NCBI GenBank assembly: GCA_934096025.1
Contig: CAKOLP010000072.1
Span: 1 to 5,524, forward strand
Direction of reading: 5' to 3'
DNA length: 5,524 bases
DNA from: an uncultured Bacilli bacterium
GTDB taxonomy: Bacteria > Bacillota_I > Bacilli_A > RF39 > UBA660
Every line of letters begins with the position of its first letter. Position 1 is the stretch's first letter. The notes under the pieces were generated by a model. It had not been told where the DNA came from. It ran no database searches and saw only the letters and a list, made by a program, of their open reading frames with translations. The translations under genes and the position numbers were made by a program. Below, one piece after another: positions 1-5,466 of this stretch.

Positions 1-239
1 TATCAAACCTAATTAATTTTAAAAAAACAATGGAAGTTATAACTGTTTTAAATTGTAGTCTGGGAAGCCTTGAACATTTTAAAACCATGTTAGAAGAAGA
101 AAGAGAAAGAGAAGAAGCAAAAGAACTAGAAAATACTCAAACTCTAGAAGAACAAACCCCACTTTTAGAAAATGACTTGTCTTATGAATCACTTAAACTA
201 GAACAAGCCCCAATTTTATCTCGTCAACGAAAAAGATAG
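1..239 (+). CDS. 3' end of an unrecognised gene, truncated by the window edge
   Basis: The reading frame ends at TAG (237-239) and stays open back to the first base of the window. The ATG at 30 has no purine-rich ribosome-binding site before it; the upstream bases are A/T with a few C. I therefore read this as the C-terminal part (about 78 residues visible) of a longer protein rather than a complete 69-residue one. The visible part starts with a mixed hydrophobic stretch. A very Glu-rich, probably helical segment follows (positions about 95-165), with LEE/LEN/LEQ recurring at intervals. The protein ends in a short basic tail, SRQRKR. No family is recognised. It converges on the DUF2207 gene and shares its terminator. 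It could also be a chance open frame, but the stop codon sitting inside a good terminator hairpin argues for a real gene end. Confidence 0.5.
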   Translation, partial: SNLINFKKTMEVITVLNCSLGSLEHFKTMLEEEREREEAKELENTQTLEEQTPLLENDLSYESLKLEQAPILSRQRKR

Positions 240-258
240 CCCAAAAGCTATCTTTTTT
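229..258. terminator. bidirectional intrinsic terminator between convergent genes
   Basis: Positions 230-240 (AAAAAGATAGC) pair perfectly with 247-257 (GCTATCTTTTT) around the six-base loop CCAAAA. The plus-strand transcript ends in six Ts (253-258), a normal intrinsic terminator for the left-edge gene, whose TAG stop lies inside the stem. On the minus strand the hairpin is followed by five Ts (complement of 230-234), so it can also end the lemA/DUF2207 transcript, whose TAA stop is at the base of the stem. The core GATAGC/GCTATC is only moderately GC-rich, so strength is uncertain, and it looks weaker in the minus direction. Confidence 0.75.
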
Positions 259-2140
259 AAAATCCACGGCCTCCGCCGCCACCTCCGCCGAAGCCACCAC
301 CTGATGAAAATCCTCCACCATGGCCTCCAAACGAACCATCACTCGAAGATGCACTAACTCTAGTAATCGTAGATTGAGCACCTTGGTAAGATGACATTAT
401 CATAGTATTAATATCACTTACTACATTTACATTATGACTATAAAAATAAGTATCTCTATAAATAGAATCATCTATATTCATTTCTTTGATTTTTACATTC
501 ATTTCTTTTTCTACTTTTTTAGCTAGTCCAAAAACCGTAGCATAAACCAAATACCTTTCCCATAATATTATTTCTGGCAAATCTTTAGTTTCAAAAACGG
601 CGAAGTCATTTAAAAAGTTTTTAAAAGCTTTCCATTTGGCATAATCTTCAATACCTCGCTTGCTTTTTCTTTTAATACAACCAACATATATCAAAAATAT
701 TATCGCTGCAAAAACCACTGAATTAAGCAACAAAGTATTAATATGATACACAACTACGCCAAAAAAGTATAGGATACAAGCAACAACAAGTACCAATATT
801 GCATATTTAAATCTTTCCCCTAAAGAATCATAAAAATTCATTTTCTTGCCATCTTCTAAAACTTTATTTTTCCAAGCTGTATAACTAGCCATAAAATCAT
901 CACACGTTTTAGTAGACTTTGCATAATCCTTTAGTTCTTTAGATGTAAATATTAAATCACTATCTTCCTCACTATTATTTCCCACAGTTAGGAACAAAAA
1001 ATCTACCAAACTATTTTCTGTATCATTTAATCTATCTCTATTCTTCAAAGTAAATTTGTAATTTTTACCATCTGCTTCTTTTTCAACTACAATATTCTTT
1101 TTATATATTAAATTCATTATCGAAGCACTTAAAGCATTCGGAGTAATATTATTATTCATTAAGTAATCTACTACTTCTACATTATAATCATCAATAAATT
1201 CCCGATTATACTTATGAATAAATTCTGGCTTTCTTTCTTTATCATATTTTTTATAAACATATATCCAAGTAGCAATCAAAAATATATAAAATGCTACGCA
1301 CAAAGAATCAAATGTTTCCAAAAGCTCTCTTTCTCTTTGTCTTCTTTCATTATCTTTTCTTACAATATCATCTTCATGAGCCACAATACTCTCCCTTACC
1401 GTAGCATTATCACTTTTAGAAAAAGTTAAAGCCCCATAATAATTTTTATCAACAAGAGTCCGAAAATCAACCGGTGTATTTCTCTTTAAATAAGATAAAG
1501 AAGCAATAACACTAGTATAATCAAATGAATCCTCATCTATATGTGACTCACCCATTAAATCTCCATGAAACCACCAATTAAAATCTTCCATTTCAAACTT
1601 ATTCGGATAATTTACTCTTATTTTAATATCATTTATATTATCTTCAAAATCATTACCTATAAAATTCCAATAATACTCTACTACATCTTCATGAAGTATT
1701 CCCACATCTTTTAAAGTGTATTTTATCAAAAAAGCCGTCGTACTATTATAAGTACTATAATACATTCTTACTCTTTTACCGCCAGAAATATCACTTAAGA
1801 TATACTTATTACTATCGCCATTTTCAGCACTATTTACAGCACTAAAGTCTTCAAAATCATCTTGAAAACTATCTAAAGACACACTTCCATATACTTCTTT
1901 ACCATAAATTCTCAAATTAGTTATCCCTAAAGCATTATAATCATTATCATTTAAACTATATACGATATCTCTTTCATAACCATTAAATGTCCCATCTAAC
2001 ACTATTAATTCCGAAACATCCATATCCCCATTAGTCTTTAAAGTAGCATCAATATAAAAATGTTCTATATCATATTCAGCCCCACTTACAAGTACAGGAA
2101 GCAACAAAAAACTAAGCATTATTACAGCAATTTTTTTCAA
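257..2140 (-). CDS. DUF2207 family membrane protein with Gly-rich C-terminal tail
   Basis: This is a 627-residue membrane protein matching the DUF2207 architecture. Residues 1-21 form a signal peptide (MKK, hydrophobic core, likely cleavage after S-G-A). Residues 22 to about 235 are the extracytoplasmic beta-rich DUF2207 domain. A charged linker leads to a first membrane segment (about 279-296). A cytoplasmic part follows (about 305-440), including a winged-helix-like stretch around 322-352. Two membrane segments lie at about 445-463 and 469-489. After them comes the family-typical region with WKAFKNFL (about 503-510) and LVYATVFGLAKKV (about 531-543). The tail from about 602 is nearly all Gly with Phe/Ser and ends GGGRGF. 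I chose the TTG start at 2140 because GAGGTGA (2152-2146) is ideally spaced for it and it begins a clean signal peptide. An in-frame GTG at 2149 would add three residues, with AAGGA only 4 nt upstream. The gene follows lemA by 41 bases. The molecular function of the family is not established. Confidence 0.9.
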   Translation of the reverse strand: MKKIAVIMLSFLLLPVLVSGAEYDIEHFYIDATLKTNGDMDVSELIVLDGTFNGYERDIVYSLNDNDYNALGITNLRIYGKEVYGSVSLDSFQDDFEDFSAVNSAENGDSNKYILSDISGGKRVRMYYSTYNSTTAFLIKYTLKDVGILHEDVVEYYWNFIGNDFEDNINDIKIRVNYPNKFEMEDFNWWFHGDLMGESHIDEDSFDYTSVIASLSYLKRNTPVDFRTLVDKNYYGALTFSKSDNATVRESIVAHEDDIVRKDNERRQRERELLETFDSLCVAFYIFLIATWIYVYKKYDKERKPEFIHKYNREFIDDYNVEVVDYLMNNNITPNALSASIMNLIYKKNIVVEKEADGKNYKFTLKNRDRLNDTENSLVDFLFLTVGNNSEEDSDLIFTSKELKDYAKSTKTCDDFMASYTAWKNKVLEDGKKMNFYDSLGERFKYAILVLVVACILYFFGVVVYHINTLLLNSVVFAAIIFLIYVGCIKRKSKRGIEDYAKWKAFKNFLNDFAVFETKDLPEIILWERYLVYATVFGLAKKVEKEMNVKIKEMNIDDSIYRDTYFYSHNVNVVSDINTMIMSSYQGAQSTITRVSASSSDGSFGGHGGGFSSGGGFGGGGGGGRGF

Positions 2141-2145
2141 CTCTC

Positions 2146-2152
2146 TCACCTC
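2146..2152 (-). promoter_or_regulatory. ribosome-binding site that decides the DUF2207 gene start
   Basis: On the minus strand GAGGTGA matches seven consecutive bases of the Bacilli anti-Shine-Dalgarno complement, with five bases between its end and the TTG at 2140. The in-frame GTG at 2149-2147 lies within this motif, so it is less likely to be the initiator. The weaker AAGGA at 2158-2154 would serve that GTG only at a tight 4-base spacing. Confidence 0.6.
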
Positions 2153-2159
2153 ATCCTTT

Positions 2160-2183
2160 AAAAAAAGACGCCTAACACGTCTT
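2160..2183 (-). terminator. weak intrinsic terminator or attenuator between lemA and the DUF2207 gene
   Basis: On the minus strand AAGACG (2183-2178) and CGTCTT (2170-2165) form a 6-bp stem around the 7-base loop TGTTAGG, followed by an unbroken run of seven Ts (2166-2160, the first two shared with the stem). The hairpin starts inside the lemA stop codon and ends eight bases before the ribosome-binding site of the next gene. With so short a stem it probably lets part of the transcription through, lowering DUF2207 expression relative to lemA. No separate promoter fits in the 41-base gap, so complete termination is unlikely. Confidence 0.5.
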
Positions 2184-2733
2184 AAAATTTAACTTGAACA
2201 TTTTGACGTTCAGAATCATCAACTTCAAAGTATGCTTCTTTTTCAAATCTAAATAAACTAGCAACAATATTATTAGGTATAGTAACAATTTTATTATTAT
2301 AAATTAACACTGTATCATTATAAAATTGTCTAGCACTTGCTATTTTACTTTCTGTTTCTGTTAATTCAGTTTGTAATTCTTGAAAATTAGTATTAGCTTT
2401 TAAATCAGGATAACTTTCTGTTAAAGCAAATAATTTAGATATAGCTCTCGTTAATTCTCCATCAGCTTTCATTTGTTCTTCTGGCACTGATGCAGTTACA
2501 TAACTATTGCGAGCTTTAATAACTGCTTCCAATGTTTCTGATTCATGCTTAGTATAACCTTTTACTGTTTCCACCAAGTTAGGTATTAAATCAAATCTTC
2601 TTTTAAGTTGAACATCTATTTGTGCCCATTGATTCTTCACTCTATTTCTTAATACTGCCAAAGAGTTATAAACACCTATAGCCCAAAGGATAATTAAAAC
2701 TACTACTATAATTAAAATAATCCACCAATTCAT
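2182..2733 (-). CDS. lemA: LemA family membrane-anchored protein
   Basis: This 183-residue protein is a full-length LemA. Residues 3-20 form one N-terminal membrane helix. The long helical domain follows, with the family hallmarks: YNSLAVLRNRVKNQWAQIDV (22-41), LKRRFDLIPNLVETVKGY (43-60), YPDLKAN with the following FQELQTELTETESKIASAR (108-135), YND (138-140), and the C-terminal P-NNIVASLFRF--EAYFE (153-170). The start is ATG with AAGGAGG (2750-2744) ten bases upstream, so it is secure. The expected topology is a short outside N-terminus with the helical bundle in the cytoplasm, but orientation is not settled by this sequence. LemA proteins are widespread and often encoded beside DUF2207 or TPM-domain proteins that carry similar Gly-rich tails; their biochemical role is unknown. 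Here the DUF2207 gene follows directly, consistent with a shared membrane complex (inference). Confidence 0.96.
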   Translation of the reverse strand: MNWWIILIIVVVLIILWAIGVYNSLAVLRNRVKNQWAQIDVQLKRRFDLIPNLVETVKGYTKHESETLEAVIKARNSYVTASVPEEQMKADGELTRAISKLFALTESYPDLKANTNFQELQTELTETESKIASARQFYNDTVLIYNNKIVTIPNNIVASLFRFEKEAYFEVDDSERQNVQVKF

Positions 2734-2774
2734 ACAATCAATCCTCCTTAATATAATTTTATCACATTTTCTCT

Positions 2775-2803
2775 ATTTTAGAAATAAAAATTACGCTTGT
2801 TTA
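2775..2803 (-). promoter_or_regulatory. possible promoter of lemA
   Basis: On the minus strand TAAACA (2803-2798, 4 of 6 matches to TTGACA) and TAAAAT (2780-2775, 5 of 6 to TATAAT) are 17 bases apart. They would start a transcript near 2768 with the complete lemA ribosome-binding site in its leader. A second candidate, an extended TG-A-TAAAAT (2764-2756), would start too close to that site. There is no hairpin terminator between the upstream gene and lemA, so lemA may instead be read through from upstream. In DNA this AT-rich, such matches also occur by chance. Confidence 0.3.
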
Positions 2804-3591
2804 AAATCTACTAACACATATTTACCATCAACTAATTTATAGGTATAAATAAACTTAAAGAAATCATTCTTATTTTTATCAAAAGCTTCACTTAAATAAT
2901 ATTCATCAGTTAAACCATCAGTATCTTGATCATAATTTAATACTCGTTCAATATTCTTATTATTAGTAACTGTTGTGGGACCAATCTCATCTGGCATAGC
3001 ATATAATCCATAATAAGTTAAAATAATACTATCATCTTTATTTTCTATAGTATCAAGTTTATAATTATATATTTCTGTAGTATCTATATCTATATTAATA
3101 CATCCGCCTGGAATATCTTCATTATAATAAAAGCTTCCTTTATTTTCATCATACTTATACAAAGGTATTTCACTACTTGCAATATAAAAATCTTCACCCT
3201 TAAGATTTAAATCGCTTCCAAAATACTTTATTAAGTTTTGTTTCAATTTATTTAAACTTTCATTCTCAAAATCAGAGTCTGCATTATACGCTATAATACC
3301 CGCTAAATACAATTTATTATTATTAGACAAATTATTTAAATAATCATCAAGACTCTTACTATTACTTTTTAAATAATTATACAAAATATTATTTACAGTA
3401 TAGGGATACTCTAATACTTCAAATACCATTTCTTCTTTTTTAGTATTATCCTTTACATCAACTATATTATCAGAACACTTTTCTTGTTTCTCAGCACTCA
3501 TTTTTGTCCCCAAATAGAAGCAACCTCCCCCTGCTAAAACTACACAAAATACCACTACCAATGTCATATACAATGACTGATTCTTATCCAT
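2791..3591 (-). CDS. unrecognised membrane-anchored extracytoplasmic protein
   Basis: No family is recognised. The 266-residue protein has a short N-terminus, one hydrophobic segment at about residues 6-28 (LVVVFCVVLAGGG, then FYLG), a Lys/Glu-rich spacer, and a soluble domain of about 210 residues rich in Asn, Asp, Lys and Tyr, presumably outside the cell. The segment ends in GGGC, but this is not a proper lipobox, so I favour a membrane anchor over a lipoprotein. Residues 221-230 read DQDTDGLTDE, the spacing of a calcium-binding D-x-D-x-D-G loop. The C-terminus (YKLVDGKYVLVDF) resembles the last strands of small secreted domains common in Bacillota. I chose the ATG at 3591 because AGGAG (3605-3601) lies nine bases upstream. 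The TTG at 3600 directly abuts that site and would add three residues. The gene has its own likely promoter, stands between tsf and lemA, and ends 57 bases before lemA. Confidence 0.85.
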   Translation of the reverse strand: MDKNQSLYMTLVVVFCVVLAGGGCFYLGTKMSAEKQEKCSDNIVDVKDNTKKEEMVFEVLEYPYTVNNILYNYLKSNSKSLDDYLNNLSNNNKLYLAGIIAYNADSDFENESLNKLKQNLIKYFGSDLNLKGEDFYIASSEIPLYKYDENKGSFYYNEDIPGGCINIDIDTTEIYNYKLDTIENKDDSIILTYYGLYAMPDEIGPTTVTNNKNIERVLNYDQDTDGLTDEYYLSEAFDKNKNDFFKFIYTYKLVDGKYVLVDFKQA

Positions 3592-3600
3592 ATTTTTCAA

Positions 3601-3605
3601 CTCCT
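3601..3605 (-). promoter_or_regulatory. ribosome-binding site that decides the start of the unrecognised gene
   Basis: AGGAG on the minus strand is separated by nine bases from the ATG at 3591 but by none from the in-frame TTG at 3600. Zero spacing is not usable for initiation, so the ATG is preferred. Confidence 0.7.
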
Positions 3606-3616
3606 ATCATAAAAAA

Positions 3617-3645
3617 AGTATATCAAAGGACATAAAAAAAAGCAA
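3617..3645 (-). promoter_or_regulatory. sigma-A-type promoter with extended -10, overlapping the tsf terminator
   Basis: On the minus strand TTGCTT (3645-3640) lies exactly 17 bases from TATACT (3622-3617). The latter is preceded by TG and one base (3625-3623), making an extended -10. Transcription would start near 3610 with an A, giving a 19-base leader that holds the AGGAG site. The -35 box lies in the 3' arm of the tsf terminator stem. The -35 matches only three consensus bases, but the extended -10 compensates. Confidence 0.5.
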
Positions 3646-3658
3646 CACTAGGTTACTT
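3634..3658 (-). terminator. intrinsic terminator after tsf
   Basis: On the minus strand AAGTAAC (3658-3652) pairs with GTTGCTT (3646-3640) over seven base pairs, one of them T-G, around the loop CTAGT. Eight consecutive Ts follow (3641-3634, the first two in the stem). The stem begins within the TAA stop codon of tsf. This is the expected end of the rpsB-tsf transcript. Confidence 0.8.
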
Positions 3659-4535
3659 ATTTTCCTTTAACTTGATTCATTACTTCTTCAGCAAAGTTAT
3701 CATTACGTTTTTCCATACCTTCACCAACTTCATAACGAACCATTTTAATGATTTCTCCACCATTTTTAGCAACAAACTCAGATACACTCATGTCGCCATC
3801 TTTAATAAATGGTTGTTCAGCTAAACAAATTTCTTTATAGAATTTTTTAATTCTTCCTTCAACCATTTTTTCAGCTATATCTTGAGGTTTTCCTTCGTTC
3901 ATAGCTTGTTCCTTTAATACATTTCTTTCATTATCTACTACATCAGCAGGAACTTCACTTGGAAAAACATATAAAGGTTTCATAGCAGCAGCTTGCATTG
4001 AAACATCTTTTGCAACTTCTTCACTAGCTCCCTTTACAAGAGTTAAAGCCGCAATTTTTCCACCCATATGAATGTATGCTCCGAAAGCTTCATCTGCACC
4101 TTTTTCTAAAATTTCAAATCTACGGAAAGATAATTTTTCCCCAATCTTTGCTGTTTTATTAATAATTAATTCTCCAATAGTACCCTCATCAGTACTTAGT
4201 TCTTTTGCTTCTTCTACTGTTTTAACATCACTTTTAACAAGTGTATTTCCAATAGTATCAATCATATCTTTAAATTCTTGATTTTTACTAACAAAGTCTG
4301 TTTCACTATTTACTTCTAAAATAACAGCTTTATTTCCATCAACATAAATATTTGCAAGACCCTCAGCAGCAATTCTAGCTTCTTTTTTCATAGATTTAGC
4401 TATACCTTTTTCTCTTAAATAATTAATAGCTTCTTCCATATTACCGTTTGTTTCAATTAATGCTTTTTTGCAATCCATCATTCCGGCACCAGTTTGTTCT
4501 CTTAGGTCTTTTACCATACTTGCAGTAACTTCCAT
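3657..4535 (-). CDS. tsf: translation elongation factor Ts (EF-Ts)
   Basis: EF-Ts is the cytoplasmic nucleotide-exchange factor that releases GDP from EF-Tu so it can reload with GTP. The 292 residues match the usual bacterial length. The N-terminal UBA-like domain that contacts EF-Tu (about 3-45) carries VKDLREQTGAGMMDCKKAL (8-26). The key TDF motif falls at residues 79-81 (D80 and F81, the residues that disturb the EF-Tu magnesium site in the E. coli complex), within NSETDFVSKN. The core subdomains follow, with IHMGGKIAAL (155-164), MQAAAMKPLYV, the GKPQDIAEKMVEGRIKKFYK stretch and LAEQPFIKD. I chose the ATG at 4535: it gives the standard MEVTASMVKDLRE start and has AAGGAGG five bases upstream. 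The longer GTG start at 4553 would overlap rpsB and place the ribosome-binding site inside the gene. The rpsB stop lies ten bases upstream, so the pair is co-transcribed and probably translationally coupled. Confidence 0.98.
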   Translation of the reverse strand: MEVTASMVKDLREQTGAGMMDCKKALIETNGNMEEAINYLREKGIAKSMKKEARIAAEGLANIYVDGNKAVILEVNSETDFVSKNQEFKDMIDTIGNTLVKSDVKTVEEAKELSTDEGTIGELIINKTAKIGEKLSFRRFEILEKGADEAFGAYIHMGGKIAALTLVKGASEEVAKDVSMQAAAMKPLYVFPSEVPADVVDNERNVLKEQAMNEGKPQDIAEKMVEGRIKKFYKEICLAEQPFIKDGDMSVSEFVAKNGGEIIKMVRYEVGEGMEKRNDNFAEEVMNQVKGK

Positions 4536-4540
4536 ATTTT

Positions 4541-4547
4541 CCTCCTT
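4541..4547 (-). promoter_or_regulatory. tsf ribosome-binding site overlapping the rpsB stop codon
   Basis: On the minus strand the rpsB stop TAA (4548-4546) runs into AAGGAGG (4547-4541), so they read together as TAAGGAGG. Five bases separate the motif from the tsf ATG. A ribosome ending on rpsB therefore covers the tsf start, which suits coupled synthesis of S2 and EF-Ts. It also rules against the GTG at 4553 as the tsf start. Confidence 0.85.
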
Positions 4548-5466
4548 ATTCACTTAGCTTTGCAACTAATTCATCTTTTTTCATAGTTGAATAACCTTTT
4601 ACTCCAGCTTCTTTAGCTAACTTCTTTAATTCAGCAATTGTTTTGCTTTCAAGTTCATCAGCTTTTTCCATTTCTTTTAATTCTTCTAAAACTGTTTCAT
4701 CAACTTTTACTTCTTCTTTTTCTTCTTTAACGTTTTCCTTTACTGTATCTTTCTTTTCATCTTCAGAAACATAGTCTTCAAGTGGTAATTCTTGAGCTTC
4801 ACAAATAGCATTAGTTAAAACTCCAAGCATTACTTTAATTGAACGTACTGCATCATCATTTCCTGGGATTACAAAATCAACATCATCAGGATCACAGTTA
4901 GTATCCACTACACCAAATACTGGTATATTTAATTTTCTTGCTTCCTTAATAGCATTATATTCTTTTTTAGGATCTACGATAATTAAAGCTTGAGGTAATC
5001 TATCCATTGCACGAATACCACATAAAACTTTATTTAGTTTATCATATTCTTTTTTAAGACCAATAACTTCTTTTTTAGGAAGCAAATCAAATGTACCATT
5101 CTTTTCCATTTCTTCGATTTCTTCAAGTCTTTTTACACGTCTTCTTATTGTTCTGAAGTTTGTAAGTGTTCCACCTAACCATCTTTCAGTTACGTAATAA
5201 GAATTACTTCTTGTTGCTTCTTCCAAGCAAACTTCTTGTGCATGCTTTCTAGTTCCCACAAATAAGAACTTTCCACCATTACTAGCTATGTTTTTAATTT
5301 CAGCATAAGCTGTTTCCAAACATGCTTTTGTCTTTTCTAAATCAATGATATAAATATCATCCCTAGATGTAAAAATATACTCTTTCATTTTAGGATTCCA
5401 TCTTTTTGTTTGATGTCCAAAATGAACTCCAGCTTCTAATAAATAACTCATAGAAACTACTGCCAT
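4546..5466 (-). CDS. rpsB: 30S ribosomal protein S2 (uS2) with Rho_N-like C-terminal extension
   Basis: S2 sits on the head/body junction of the 30S subunit, assembles late, and helps recruit S1 where S1 exists. Residues 1 to about 228 are a complete S2 domain: MSYLLEAGVHFGHQTKRWNP (6-25), KMKEYIF--RDDIYIIDLEKT (26-46), FLFVGTRKHAQ (67-77), RWLGGTLTNFRTI (95-107), LPQALIIVDPKKE (157-169) and IPVFGVVDTNCDP (181-193), then IPGNDDAVRSI (200-210). The ATG start has AAGGAGGG upstream and gives the usual conserved N-terminus. At 306 residues the protein is about 60 longer than the B. subtilis one. The extra part is a Lys/Glu-rich, probably flexible or coiled linker (about 233-271) and a compact helical segment (272-305: TIAELKKLAKEAGVKGYSTM, then KKDELVAKL) that resembles the Rho_N/SAP-type fold. 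That fold is often involved in nucleic-acid binding, so an RNA contact is possible but inferred. Confidence 0.98.
   Translation of the reverse strand: MAVVSMSYLLEAGVHFGHQTKRWNPKMKEYIFTSRDDIYIIDLEKTKACLETAYAEIKNIASNGGKFLFVGTRKHAQEVCLEEATRSNSYYVTERWLGGTLTNFRTIRRRVKRLEEIEEMEKNGTFDLLPKKEVIGLKKEYDKLNKVLCGIRAMDRLPQALIIVDPKKEYNAIKEARKLNIPVFGVVDTNCDPDDVDFVIPGNDDAVRSIKVMLGVLTNAICEAQELPLEDYVSEDEKKDTVKENVKEEKEEVKVDETVLEELKEMEKADELESKTIAELKKLAKEAGVKGYSTMKKDELVAKLSE

Noticed and set aside
193..381. 62-codon minus-strand open frame over the Gly-rich coding tract
   Set aside because: It lies in another frame of the DUF2207 gene's 3' end and the shared terminator, has no ribosome-binding site, and is explained by the repetitive GGN codons.
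1214..1429. 71-codon plus-strand open frame
   Set aside because: It is antisense to the DUF2207 gene, has no ribosome-binding site, and its Phe/Ile/Ser-rich composition is that of a reversed AT-rich coding strand.
2756..2764. Extended -10 (TG-A-TAAAAT) just before lemA as its promoter
   Set aside because: The start would fall near 2749, cutting into the ribosome-binding site, and the matching -35 is poor. The upstream candidate at 2803-2775 fits better.
3510..3540. Lipoprotein signal (GGGC) in the unrecognised protein
   Set aside because: A lipobox needs Leu or similar at -3 before Cys; here -3 to -1 are all Gly. A membrane anchor is the better reading.
4072..4281. 69-codon plus-strand open frame
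   Set aside because: It is entirely antisense to the conserved core of tsf, with no ribosome-binding site.
4536..4553. Longer EF-Ts starting at the GTG at 4553
   Set aside because: It would place the AAGGAGG site inside the coding region and overlap rpsB, while the ATG at 4535 matches the conserved EF-Ts N-terminus.
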